64,000 bases of DNA from Streptomyces violascens (GCF_014649955.1 NZ_BMUA01000013.1:124001-188000), one strand, 5' to 3'; shown: positions 1-8,299, counted from the first letter of the stretch. Numbers and translations are program-made. Notes: a model not told the origin generated them from the letters alone.

Positions 1-2564
1 TCGGCCACCGCGGCCGCCCGCTCGGTCAGCCCCGCGTCCCTCAGTGTCGTGCCGAGCTTTGCCTTCTGCGCGTACAGGTCCCGGATGTCGTCGTCGGAGA
101 GGCCCTCATGCCGGCCTGCGCCGCCCAGCAGCGAGACCGGATCCGATGCGGGTGGCGGTTGGGTGCGATCGGCCTCGGTGAAGATGGCACGCCAGGCGTC
201 CCGCATCTGCCGCAGCGACTCGAACCGGCGGTTCGCTTCACGGTGCAGCGCCCGCTCGAAGAACTTCTCGAGTCCTGGCGCCAGGACGGCCACGAAGGCG
301 TCCGTGGCGAGGGCGGGGAGGTCGTCCTTGAGGGCCGTTTGCGGGTCGTCTGTGCCGTTGCCCCACATGGGGCGCTCGGCGGCGGCCATTTCATGCAGAA
401 CGACCGCGGCGGCGTACCGCTCCGCGTCGTCGTCGTAGACAGGGCGCCGGGCATCCCCGAGGAAGGGATCGAGATAGCCGCGCGTGCCGGCCTTGATGTC
501 GCGGTCGGAAACATTGGCCAGGGAGAAGTCGAAGAGCATCAACTGCTGCTGACCGTCGTCCCGGACCTTGATCCCGAGGTTGTCGGGCTTGAGGTCGCGG
601 TGGCGCAGGCCCCTGGCCGCGAGGTCGTCGAGGGCGGTGAACAGGTCCTCGCCGAAGGACGCCAATTCCTCGTAACCCAGCTGCCCGTAACTGGCCAGCC
701 GTTGGCCGAGGGTTTCAGGGCCGGCGTACTCCAAGGCGAGGACGGTCCGGCCGCCGATCGTGCGTGGGCCTTCGTGCAGCTTGACGATGCGGCCGCTGCT
801 GATTTGCTGGAGGGCTGCCGCCTCCGAGACCAGGCGCTCGTTCTTCTCCGCGTCCAGCGCAACCTTGAGTACCCGCTCCTCCTCCACGCGGCGACCGCGC
901 TCGTCCTCGGTGACGCGCGTCACGTACAGCGCCCGGGCTGTTGCACCCGAGCCGAGCACCCGCTCGACGGTCCAGTCCCCGTCGACAGCCTGGCCGGGGG
1001 TGGCGGTGAGCGGGTCTGCCTCAACGGCGACTGCTTGTGCGGCGCTGGCCTGCTCAACATCGTCGAGCTGTCTGAGAAAGGCGTCCGCAGAGTCGAGGCG
1101 ATCGTCCACGGACGCGCGGGTCGCGGCGTACACCAGCTCGTCGAGACCGGCGTCCATGGCGTCGCTGACCGCGTACAGGTGAAGTCCGCCGTCGGCAGTG
1201 AGGCGCGCCTTCAGGGCGGTACGGGTTTCGGCAGGCGGCATACCGGTCAGGATGTGGTGTGCCACGGCTCCGAGACCGAAGACATCGAGATCCACCGGGT
1301 CCGGATAGTCGGCGTCGGTCTCGGGCGCGAGGTAGCACTGGGCGGCGTCCTCGATGTGCTCCCCAGTGAAGGAGCTCTCGCCGAGCGAGCGCAGTGAAGT
1401 GGTGTCGAAATCGCGGGCTGATGCCTGCCAGTCGATGATCCGCAGGACGGGATCGCTTCCGTTCTCGCGGGCGCTGACGTACACCGAACGGGCTGCGAGC
1501 GCACGGTGGTAGAGCGAGCGGCGATGGGCGTAGCGGACGGCCTCGGCGAGCTGGCGCACCATGTCGCGGCGTACGGCTTCGGACAACTTCGGGCCGTGCA
1601 CAGCAAGGTAGTTGTCCAACCGTAGATCGCTCTCCCGGTGGCGGAAGAGGATCGCCGGGCCTCCCTGGTGCTGGCGGAACGCGACAGCCTGGGAGATGCC
1701 GCGGTGCGCGATGCCCTGGAGCACCTGGTACTCGCGCTCGGCAGCGCGGGTGGCGGAGCGCCGCTTCTCCTCGCTCGCCTGCTGCTCCACGAGATAGACC
1801 CGGACCCGACCCTCCTCGTGGATCATCTCCTTGCGCTTGGCGAGCCGGTCCTCCCAGGTGGGCCCTGCGTCCAGAGGGCGGGAGGAGAGCCTCCAGCCGT
1901 CGCCGAAGTCGAGGTGGGAGGTGGATGCCCGCACGCCGATCTTCTTCATCAGCTCGGGCAGATGCCGTGCGAAGGCGTCTTCCTTGATCCGCCAGCTCTC
2001 TCGCTCCGGCGGCAGGTTGAGGAAGTCGTCCCAGATGCCCGGAAGGCCGCTCTGGGCGCCGTCACGTCCGTACACGTGAGTGCGCTGCACCGTGTCCAAC
2101 TCGCTCTGCAGCAGAGGGTCGGACAGGAACACGATCGGGTCGATCCGGGGAACGCGGATGCTCGGGTAGAGATCGTTGGCCGCCTGCTGGAGGCGCGATT
2201 TCAGTTCTTTGGACTTGAGATCGGTGAGGTGCAGGGGGTTGCGTACCGTACGGACCTGGTCGTCGGGGGTGTGGAAGCTCCAGGTATCCCCGCTGTTGAC
2301 GACGCGGCCGGGATGCCCCTTCAACTCGACCAGATAGAGGCCACGGGGTGTGGCGATGAACAGGTCGCACTCGTTGATGCGGCCGCTCATGGCGGTGAAG
2401 GAGAACGTTGCCCAGGCGTAGTGCGGAGCCGTGGCCGGCATCCGCTGCTTGATGTAGTCGAGAGCAGCCTGCTCCCAGGGGAAGGGGGACGGCCGGGTCT
2501 GGTACCAGCGCTTCGGCTGATGCTGGCCGGGCTTGGGTGTCGCCTGACCTCCTGCTGCCGCCAC
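1..2564 (-). CDS. pglW: PglW-type Ser/Thr protein kinase with NERD domain (partial)
   Basis: Kinase component of the Pgl (BREX type 2) phage defence system. Reading leftward from a GTG at 2564, 854 codons are visible and the frame is still open at base 1, so the C-terminus is outside the window. A NERD nuclease-like domain fills roughly residues 20-130, with a VELKGHPG core near residue 80. Two protein-kinase folds follow. The first (about 225-440) is degenerate: HRALAARSV replaces HRDLKPxN at residue 353, and DWQ replaces DFG. The second (about 480-760) is intact, with HRDLKPDN from residue 655 and a DFS motif. The NERD-then-kinase order and the WYQTRPSPFPWEQ N-terminus are as I remember PglW. 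The partners pglX, pglY and pglZ are not in this window; pglX would be expected just to the left. Confidence 0.85.
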   Translation of the reverse strand, partial: MAAAGGQATPKPGQHQPKRWYQTRPSPFPWEQAALDYIKQRMPATAPHYAWATFSFTAMSGRINECDLFIATPRGLYLVELKGHPGRVVNSGDTWSFHTPDDQVRTVRNPLHLTDLKSKELKSRLQQAANDLYPSIRVPRIDPIVFLSDPLLQSELDTVQRTHVYGRDGAQSGLPGIWDDFLNLPPERESWRIKEDAFARHLPELMKKIGVRASTSHLDFGDGWRLSSRPLDAGPTWEDRLAKRKEMIHEEGRVRVYLVEQQASEEKRRSATRAAEREYQVLQGIAHRGISQAVAFRQHQGGPAILFRHRESDLRLDNYLAVHGPKLSEAVRRDMVRQLAEAVRYAHRRSLYHRALAARSVYVSARENGSDPVLRIIDWQASARDFDTTSLRSLGESSFTGEHIEDAAQCYLAPETDADYPDPVDLDVFGLGAVAHHILTGMPPAETRTALKARLTADGGLHLYAVSDAMDAGLDELVYAATRASVDDRLDSADAFLRQLDDVEQASAAQAVAVEADPLTATPGQAVDGDWTVERVLGSGATARALYVTRVTEDERGRRVEEERVLKVALDAEKNERLVSEAAALQQISSGRIVKLHEGPRTIGGRTVLALEYAGPETLGQRLASYGQLGYEELASFGEDLFTALDDLAARGLRHRDLKPDNLGIKVRDDGQQQLMLFDFSLANVSDRDIKAGTRGYLDPFLGDARRPVYDDDAERYAAAVVLHEMAAAERPMWGNGTDDPQTALKDDLPALATDAFVAVLAPGLEKFFERALHREANRRFESLRQMRDAWRAIFTEADRTQPPPASDPVSLLGGAGRHEGLSDDDIRDLYAQKAKLGTTLRDAGLTERAAAVA

Positions 2565-2854
2565 CGCCGTTCACCGCACCTTTCCGCTAGCGGACTCGCC
2601 TGACGCCGACGCGGTCCGCGTCGGTGGTCATGGTATGGGGCGAATCCCAACTTCCTAAGATCGTCAGACTGCTGACATCTTGCCAGGTGAGAGGCGGTAC
2701 CGCAGGAGCCAGGGAGAAACCCGGCGAGGGTGTGGGGAGGAGGTGAGCGCGGATGGTGTTATCAGGCCATTCTGTGGATGCTGTGCCGTATGCCACAGCG
2801 AGTTCACTTACGATCATGTAAGAACGCGGGAGCCTGAGAGCGGGGGAGGCGGGC
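2565..2854. promoter_or_regulatory. Divergent intergenic region between pglW and the RexA-like gene
   Basis: 290 bases separate the two divergent starts. No third gene is supported. A GGAAAGG lies about 15 bases before the pglW GTG, and GGGGGAGGCGGGC directly precedes the GTG at 2855. It should carry promoters for both defence units, but I can identify no operator with confidence. Confidence 0.4.
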
Positions 2855-3826
2855 GTGGCCCGGACGGTGCGCAAGCGAACGGTCTTCTTTTTCGAAGTCG
2901 TGGAGGCTAAGCGTGGTCAGCCGCGCATGGAGCACCAGGACTGGCGGAGCTTCCTCGACCGGGTTGCGGCCTCGGAGTCGTCCGAGCGCGTGGTTCGCAG
3001 TGCGGACGATCAGCTGGTCGGGGTGATCGACTCGGCAGTCCCTGTTGATCATCTGCAACTCGCCAAGATCACTGGCGAGGTGCCGCACCAGCTTGACCGG
3101 AGCAACGGAACGATCGAGGCGCTTCAGGTTGCGGCAGGCAAGGATGTCGTCCATGTGACGACGATCTGCTTCCTTCCGTACGCCAACATCATCGGGGTCC
3201 TGCCCGGTGGCTTCTCGGCGCCGCGGGTGAGTGCCATCACCAAGTGGCTGAACGGAGTTGGCCTGCCCTGGGGTGAGGTGGTGCTCAAGCCGGTCATCCA
3301 CGCACGAGCTCGAGAGAAGCTCAACCGCATCGAGGCGGTCACCGAGTTCACCGTGCAGTTGGAAGGGGCTCCGGCGGATACTGTCAGTGCCCTGAGTGCC
3401 AATGGCGGCCTTGCTGATTCGCTGCGGAGCTTCGGGCAGCGCCATCCCGACACCTCCGTCACGCTCTCGCTGAAGGTTCCTCAGCGTGGCAGCAGGCTCT
3501 CCGCTATGCGCAGGAACCGGGCCGCGACCGAACTGCGCACCGACGTACTCCAGTTCATGCCAGATCTGGATGAATGGGTGGACGAGTCTGGAGTGATCCG
3601 GTCCGTGACCGGCAGGGTCGCAGTCCGGGACCCGCACCGTCAGTCTCTTGAGTACGAGCCGCTCGACTTCCTCGCCCACCGCATCACGGCCCAGTGCGAT
3701 GTCCCGCTCGCTTTCACCGACGGACGGTCAGTCGATCTGCGGTACGCCGTCGACGAGATCTTTGCGGCCGCTCGTACACATGAGCAGGCGCTCCAGGAAG
3801 CATGTCAGTATCGGCCGCTAGCTTGA
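2855..3826 (+). CDS. RexA-like soluble protein of a two-gene defence cassette
   Basis: A 323-residue soluble protein with no signal peptide or membrane segment. I do not recognise a named family with certainty. Its layout parallels phage lambda RexA as I remember it: an N-terminal FFFEVV strand, a FLPYANIIGVLPGGFSAP stretch near residue 105-122 (compare the IGFARTVFGPT region of RexA), then a KPVIHARAREKL/EFTVQLE segment (compare EPLMRG...VKVE) and a late ISD-type repeat before the C-terminal helix. The start is the GTG with GGGGGAGG just upstream. The next gene begins 31 bases downstream and encodes a four-helix membrane protein of RexB type. Inference: sensor or trigger of an abortive-infection pair. 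It could instead be an unrelated Abi protein with a convergent layout. GC looks lower than in the core genes to the right. Confidence 0.6.
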   Translation: MARTVRKRTVFFFEVVEAKRGQPRMEHQDWRSFLDRVAASESSERVVRSADDQLVGVIDSAVPVDHLQLAKITGEVPHQLDRSNGTIEALQVAAGKDVVHVTTICFLPYANIIGVLPGGFSAPRVSAITKWLNGVGLPWGEVVLKPVIHARAREKLNRIEAVTEFTVQLEGAPADTVSALSANGGLADSLRSFGQRHPDTSVTLSLKVPQRGSRLSAMRRNRAATELRTDVLQFMPDLDEWVDESGVIRSVTGRVAVRDPHRQSLEYEPLDFLAHRITAQCDVPLAFTDGRSVDLRYAVDEIFAAARTHEQALQEACQYRPLA

Positions 3827-3857
3827 GCAGCAGTTCAGAGCTGAGGTTGGGGGCGAC

Positions 3858-4400
3858 GTGCTGAATTGGCTGTTGCGGCGCTGGGTGGGTCGACCAGCGG
3901 TGGATCTGATGCTCGCAGGCGTGGTGGTCGGCCTGCACATGGCGGCTGTACGGATCACGGGCGCGGGCGATGTGCTGGGCTGGCCCGGCAGGGAGCAGAG
4001 GATCGCGGTCTATACGACGACGGCGACCGTCGTCGCGATCATCGGCAGCTTCATCACTGCGGCCGTGACCCTGTATGCCGCGGCCACAGGTCCCCGCATG
4101 CGGGAGTTGCGCACGCACCCTCGACAGGGGCCGGAATTCCGGCGGAATTGGATGAGCATTCTCAGTGCGACACTGGTGATCTCCGGGCTGTGCCTGCTTG
4201 CTGTAGTCCTCGACACTACGGGGCGTGATCCGGGCGGAGTGCACTGGCTGGCCGAGGGCGCGGCAGCCCTGGGTGTGGCGCGTGCGGTGCGGTTGGTGTG
4301 GCTATTCGGCAAGGTGATCATCGGCAATGACCTCGACCTCGGCGACAGCCGGGATTCGGCGTTGCCGCCCCCGGAACCGGTGCGGCAGCCGGAGATGTGA
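3858..4400 (+). CDS. RexB-like four-helix membrane protein
   Basis: A 180-residue integral membrane protein. Hydrophobic segments lie at about residues 13-33, 52-77, 100-121 and 130-151, followed by a short acidic, proline-rich cytoplasmic tail. It sits 31 bases behind the RexA-like gene on the same strand, with a GAGGTTGGGGG ribosome site before its GTG start, so the two are almost certainly cotranscribed. Lambda RexB is a 144-residue, four-helix inner-membrane protein that depolarises the cell when triggered by RexA. Matching topology and gene order suggest the same role here, but no sequence motif proves it. It could be any small membrane effector. A hairpin terminator follows at 4493. Confidence 0.6.
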   Translation: MLNWLLRRWVGRPAVDLMLAGVVVGLHMAAVRITGAGDVLGWPGREQRIAVYTTTATVVAIIGSFITAAVTLYAAATGPRMRELRTHPRQGPEFRRNWMSILSATLVISGLCLLAVVLDTTGRDPGGVHWLAEGAAALGVARAVRLVWLFGKVIIGNDLDLGDSRDSALPPPEPVRQPEM

Positions 4401-4492
4401 GCGGGACTCGGGGGTCAGCTTGCGGGCTGGTGCCGCCGGGGGGCTTGGAGGCGTTGGCAGTGTCGGCCCCGAACTTGGGCTGATTGGCATTG

Positions 4493-4519
4493 GGTGGCGG
4501 GCTCTCCGGGCCCGCCACC
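4493..4519. terminator. Bidirectional hairpin terminator
   Basis: Perfect 10-bp stem GGTGGCGGGC/GCCCGCCACC around a 7-nt loop. It lies between the convergent membrane-protein gene and the small peptide gene, so it can terminate both. It has no clear T-run, as is common in streptomycetes. Confidence 0.6.
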
Positions 4520-4527
4520 AGCCTGCT

Positions 4528-4656
4528 TCAGAACAGCAGGTGCGCTACCGCCGCCAGCGTTGCCAGCACAAGACTGGAGATGACCCCGGCGGAGATGTCG
4601 ATCAGAACCTTGCGGAACCAGATGCGACGCGTGGACTTGCACTCGACAGGGTTCAT
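4528..4656 (-). CDS. 42-residue single-span membrane peptide (DUF6408-like)
   Basis: A tiny gene reading left from an ATG at 4656. The product starts MNPVECKSTRRIWFRK, basic and amphipathic, then has one hydrophobic span at about residues 18-41. This short cationic head plus single helix matches what I remember of the DUF6408 family in Streptomyces mobile DNA. TGGAG about 10 bases upstream is a modest ribosome site. It faces the RexB-like gene across a shared hairpin. Function is unknown. A small membrane peptide beside defence genes could be a toxin or an anti-toxin accessory, but nothing here proves that. Confidence 0.5.
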   Translation of the reverse strand: MNPVECKSTRRIWFRKVLIDISAGVISSLVLATLAAVAHLLF

Positions 4657-5028
4657 GCGAAACCACTCCACAGCTGTGAGTCGGAATGGTAGGGACGTCC
4701 TACCGGGCATCCGCTGCTCGCTGCACGCGATGAGTGTCAGCGACCACCACGGCTCATGGCTGGTGCGTGGGTTACATGAACTTGTGTGTGCTCTCCGGGA
4801 AGGCCCGCAGCGCAGCTGCACTTTAGCGGAGTGAAGCGGTGCGTAGCCACTGGATTCGCCATGCGCTCCGTCATGTTGCTCTTCGGCGGCTTCCGGAGCC
4901 TGATGGCCATCGCTCGTTGGTGCCGTTGACTGTCGAAATGATCGCGCACCCCTTCGGTATCGCCAGGCGCATGTCAAGGTACGGTGACTGCTGGATCAAG
5001 CAGTCGAGGGCGGGGTGGGCAGGCGGTC
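4657..5028. other. Intergenic stretch before the nuclease-helicase gene
   Basis: About 370 bases with no convincing gene. A TTGACT hexamer at 4926-4931 could be a -35 element for the downstream gene, but no matching -10 is obvious. An in-frame GTG at 4984, preceded by AAGG, would add 15 residues to the nuclease-helicase. Confidence 0.35.
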
Positions 5029-6957
5029 ATGGCGGGTGGGGGCAAGTGGTCGGACCTGGAGGCGTTTTGGCCAGCCGAGGAGATGGTGCGGAACCCGGAT
5101 CGCGTGGTTCCTGAGATCACTAAGTGCTACGAACTTGCTCATCCCAAGGGGAAGCAACCCTCGATCGGGGAGGTTGAATCGTGGAGGGAAAGCGTCTACG
5201 AGGTTGCTACGGCCCTGACCAACCTTGGGCTCGGGCAGGTCTACATCTTCGTGGAGTACCGAGTCCACGAGAAGATGAGCCCCATCGATGTAGTCCTCGC
5301 CGGCACCCACCCCGAAGGTGGGCACAGCTACGCCGCAATCGAGCTGAAGCAATGGCGCACGGTCCTGCATCCCGATCCGTCCAAAGCGACGGACGGTCTC
5401 TGTATCTCGTGCCGGAACGCCGCTGGGACTCTCTGTGATGAGTGCGCCCTCGGTTGTGTCTATATGCCTGACTACGGTCGTCACAAGAAGCATCCTGCGG
5501 TGCAAGTGAAGGAAAACCTGAACTCGCTGCGGATTCACCACAGCATGTTCGACGATCGCTACGTGCACCTCGCAGGCGCCGCGTATCTGCACAACCTCAA
5601 GGACCCCAAGTCGCAGTGGATCAGCAGGATCAAGCCGGCGCCAGGCGTCCCGACGTTTACTGCCCGCCAGCCCGCGGATCTCCGCGCATTCTTGCAGGCC
5701 CACTTCCTGCCGGTCGCGGACGCATCGGCAGCCCAGGCGCTGCTCGATCGGCGCCGCTCGGCTGCGCTCCTGACATCGGAAGTTGGAGCGATCGTCAACG
5801 GCCACACGCAGTTCAGCCTGGTTGAGAAGCAGCTTGAAGCCGTGAATAGCGTGATGGACGCCCTCCGCTCGCCGTCGCCTGGCGCGAAGAAGGTGTTCGT
5901 GGTCAGTGGCCGAGCGGGCACCGGGAAGTCCCTTATTGCGCTGACCCTGCTGGGGCAGGCGCTCCAGGAGGAGTATGGCGCAAAGTTCGTTTCGGGAGGT
6001 ATCGCGTCCCGGGAGAACTTCAAGCGTGGTGCCAGGGGAAAGGGAAAGGCGTTTCCGACGCTGAACAAGGTCGCCGACGATGTGGCAGCCAACGAGCTCG
6101 ATCTGTTGTTGTGCGACGAAGCGCACCGGCTTACCGAGCGCCCGCAGACCGGTTCTTTTGCCATGCGACGCGGTGAGACCTCTGTCTCGGTGATCGTGAC
6201 CCGCGCCAGGGTGCCTGTCTTCTTTGTCGACGGTGACCAACGTCTGTTCGCCGAGGAGATCTGGTCTGAGCAGGAACTCATTGATGCGATCTATGAGTTG
6301 AGGGCAGAGGTCGTACCGATCAGGCTCGACAGGGCTTATCGAGCCGTAGGGAGTTCGACCTATGACGTATGGGTGAAACGTTTCCTCGCTGGTGATCCTG
6401 TGCCGTGGCATGCCGATGACGACCAAGAGCCGGAACCCTTCGAGCTGTACTACACGGACAGCGCCGCCCGTATGGAGAAGTTCCTGCAGTCCAAGCTGGA
6501 TGCCGAATTGAGTGCCCGGATGAGCGCAGGAATATGCTGGGACTGGACCGACGACACAGGCACGGCACCGGACGTTGCGCCGGAGAAGGGTTGGGCCCGG
6601 CCGTGGAATGCCGGCGATAACCACCGCACTCCCGGAGTGCCGAAGCGCCGATTCTGGGCTACGGACCCCGGAGGCTTCGGTCAGATCGGCTGTGTCCACA
6701 CCGCACAGGGCCTGGAGTACGAGTGGGGCGGAGTGATCATGGGGGCCGATTTCACCTGGGCTGGGGACGCATGGGTGGTGGATCGTGAGCATGTGCGCAG
6801 CAAGGCTCGTCGGGTCTCCTCTGACAAGGACTTGCTAGAGCGGATTCGTAATGCTTACGGAGTTCTGATGACTCGCTCGATTCGTGGCACGGTGCTGTAC
6901 TCCGTGGACCCGAACACCAGGCAACTCTTCGCCGACCTCGGGGTTCCGAAGCTGTGA
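5029..6957 (+). CDS. Nuclease-helicase fusion: PD-(D/E)XK-like domain plus DUF2075/Schlafen-type helicase
   Basis: A 642-residue protein counted from the ATG at 5029. Residues 1-240 resemble a PD-(D/E)XK nuclease: PIDVVLAG, then IELKQW with E105 and K107. A five-cysteine cluster (C125, C128, C136, C139, C143) in a zinc-ribbon-like spacing follows at once. The C-terminal two thirds is a superfamily 1 ATPase of the DUF2075 kind, also called Schlafen group 3-like helicase: Walker A GRAGTGKS with K300, Walker B LLLCDEAH with D363, a late HTAQGLEYEWGGV motif and an RNAYGVLMTR motif. Known single-gene defence enzymes such as staphylococcal Nhi also combine a nuclease and a helicase. Context (pglW, a RexAB-like pair, a toxin-antitoxin) supports a defence role. 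The substrate is unknown. Base composition is less GC-rich than the core genes. Confidence 0.75.
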   Translation: MAGGGKWSDLEAFWPAEEMVRNPDRVVPEITKCYELAHPKGKQPSIGEVESWRESVYEVATALTNLGLGQVYIFVEYRVHEKMSPIDVVLAGTHPEGGHSYAAIELKQWRTVLHPDPSKATDGLCISCRNAAGTLCDECALGCVYMPDYGRHKKHPAVQVKENLNSLRIHHSMFDDRYVHLAGAAYLHNLKDPKSQWISRIKPAPGVPTFTARQPADLRAFLQAHFLPVADASAAQALLDRRRSAALLTSEVGAIVNGHTQFSLVEKQLEAVNSVMDALRSPSPGAKKVFVVSGRAGTGKSLIALTLLGQALQEEYGAKFVSGGIASRENFKRGARGKGKAFPTLNKVADDVAANELDLLLCDEAHRLTERPQTGSFAMRRGETSVSVIVTRARVPVFFVDGDQRLFAEEIWSEQELIDAIYELRAEVVPIRLDRAYRAVGSSTYDVWVKRFLAGDPVPWHADDDQEPEPFELYYTDSAARMEKFLQSKLDAELSARMSAGICWDWTDDTGTAPDVAPEKGWARPWNAGDNHRTPGVPKRRFWATDPGGFGQIGCVHTAQGLEYEWGGVIMGADFTWAGDAWVVDREHVRSKARRVSSDKDLLERIRNAYGVLMTRSIRGTVLYSVDPNTRQLFADLGVPKL

Positions 6958-7075
6958 CCGAAGTATCCAGCCACCGGGGGACACTTCGACCATGCCTGAC
7001 CGGCGAGCTCTGTACCAAGGTCACGCTGACGAGACCTACGTGCCTACCTACCTGTCATGAATGCTTCGGACCTGC

Positions 7076-7565
7076 TCAGTAGGACGAGGCCGTCGCCGGA
7101 GCGGCGCCGGGGGGCAGGGTGGCGGTGAAGCTGCCCTGGGGGATGGGGAGCCGATGTTGACGTAGGCGCGGTCAGCCGGTAGGTGGTACAGACGCCCACG
7201 TAGATGGGTTCGTCGGTGTCGGTGAGGGAGTGGATCCAGCCGCGTACCGTGATGTCCGTCCAGGTCGGGGAAGTTCGTGTCGATTCGGCCGCGTCTGCGC
7301 TTTCCCTCGCGCTGGTTCATCGGCTCATTGGCCTGGCTGAGCGAGTGGGCCACGATCGTGCGGTAGAGCAGATAGCCGGGGCGTACCTGCAGCCGCCAGC
7401 ATGGTTCGTTGTCGAGGGTGATGCGTGCCGTGTACTCGTAGAACTCCCTTATTGGGGGTCGACTCGGGCCGGGCCGAAGTCGGGCTCGGCCAGTTCGTCG
7501 AGGGAGGTGACGATGCCGATGTCCGGGGCGTCGGGTGTGTAGTGGCCGCCGAGCGCGCCTGCCAT
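7076..7565 (-). pseudogene. Decayed gene for a Streptomyces hypothetical protein, several frameshifts
   Basis: Read leftward from an ATG at 7565, one protein can be followed only by changing frame. MAGALGGHYTPDAPDIGIVT...FGPARVDP is in one frame. REFYEYTARITLDNEPCWRL...GQANEPMN-like sequence follows in the next, where one base seems lost in the ccccaataagg stretch. DITVRGWIHSLTDTDEPIYVG is in another, and the end SFTATLPPG...SSY stops at 7076 in yet another. Each piece reads like an authentic protein with conserved spacing, so this is a broken gene, not noise. I recall intact relatives as uncharacterised Streptomyces proteins. It starts 22 bases beyond the toxin stop on the same strand and may once have been transcribed with it. 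Confidence 0.6.
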
Positions 7566-7586
7566 GTCCCGGATGGCTCTGACTTG

Positions 7587-7985
7587 TCAGACCTTCTCGG
7601 TCGCGACCCGGGCATGGCCGGTGGTGAGCATGGAGATGTCCTCGACGTCCGAGGTCAGGATGGTGACCCGGCCATGCTGGGTGAGGGCTGTGGCACAGAG
7701 CATGGCGTCGATGGCGTACATGTGGCCGTGCAGTCCTGCCGTACGTAACAGGGTGGCGGCCGACTGGGCGATGGACTGGGTGACTGGTTCGACTCGCAGC
7801 CGGGACAGGGTCCATCTCAATGCGGCGTCATTGATCCTGGGGTGAATCACCTCGACGAGTACAGCGGCCGAAGTGATGACCGGCAGGTCGGCGTCTCGGG
7901 CGGCGGTGAGCCACTCGTGGACCTCGCGGTCGCGCTGAACGGCCTTGGCCAGGCCCTCGCTGTCGAGGACGAGGGCGCCGCTCAT
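7587..7985 (-). CDS. PIN-domain ribonuclease toxin (VapC-like)
   Basis: A 132-residue PIN-domain protein. The acidic residues expected of the metal-binding site are visible: D8 (LVLDSEG), E about 46 (VLVEVIHP), D about 93 (AIDAML) and D about 112 (TSDVED). Length and order fit VapC-type toxins, which cleave tRNA or other RNA. Its ATG overlaps the stop codon of the upstream antitoxin gene by four bases (ATGA), so translation is probably coupled. All catalytic acids are present and the frame is intact, so the toxin is likely functional. The target RNA cannot be inferred. Confidence 0.8.
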   Translation of the reverse strand: MSGALVLDSEGLAKAVQRDREVHEWLTAARDADLPVITSAAVLVEVIHPRINDAALRWTLSRLRVEPVTQSIAQSAATLLRTAGLHGHMYAIDAMLCATALTQHGRVTILTSDVEDISMLTTGHARVATEKV

Positions 7986-8269
7986 GCGGCCGCCCCGGCA
8001 CCGGAAGAGGAGACAGTCCCGGTGAGCCTGGCCCGCTTGGCAGCCACGACCTCCGGATCGGGGGGGCCGTTGACCTTGTCGAAGTCGGCGATCAACTCGT
8101 CCAAGTTGTCCCGCTCGATCTGCCGCTGCGCGGCCTTCTCCAGATAGGCGGATACACCGCGCTTGCCGACCCGCTCGCGAATAGCCTGCAGGGTGCCGGC
8201 GGTGAGTGAGACGGAGATCCCACTACTCGGTCCGTCGCCGGGCAAGAAGTCGGTGTCGTCGTCAGCCAT
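7982..8269 (-). CDS. Antitoxin partner of the PIN toxin
   Basis: A 95-residue protein. The ATG at 8269 (MADDDTDFLPGDG) is chosen because a palindromic operator lies just upstream at 8278-8298; a start further upstream would put the operator inside the gene. Residues about 18-50 (ISVSLTAGTLQAIRERVGKRGVSAYLEKAAQRQIE) look like a ribbon-helix-helix DNA-binding unit: one strand, then two helices. The C-terminal half (residues 51-95) is acidic then alanine-rich and should wrap the toxin. First gene of the operon, overlapping the toxin by four bases. By analogy with other TA systems it should repress its own promoter together with the toxin. Confidence 0.75.
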   Translation of the reverse strand: MADDDTDFLPGDGPSSGISVSLTAGTLQAIRERVGKRGVSAYLEKAAQRQIERDNLDELIADFDKVNGPPDPEVVAAKRARLTGTVSSSGAGAAA

Positions 8270-8277
8270 GATACGAG

Positions 8278-8298
8278 TATGGCATTTATAATGCCATA
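8278..8298. promoter_or_regulatory. Palindromic operator of the toxin-antitoxin operon
   Basis: Perfect 9-bp inverted repeat TATGGCATT/AATGCCATA around TAT. It ends 9 bases upstream of the antitoxin ATG and is AT-rich in a GC-rich background. Position and symmetry fit an autoregulatory operator overlapping the promoter; binding is inferred. Confidence 0.65.
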
Positions 8299-8299
8299 A

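Noticed and set aside
108..1397. Long rightward open frame (429 codons) opposite pglW
   Set aside because: Antisense shadow in high-GC DNA. The opposite strand encodes clear kinase motifs, and this frame has no family resemblance.
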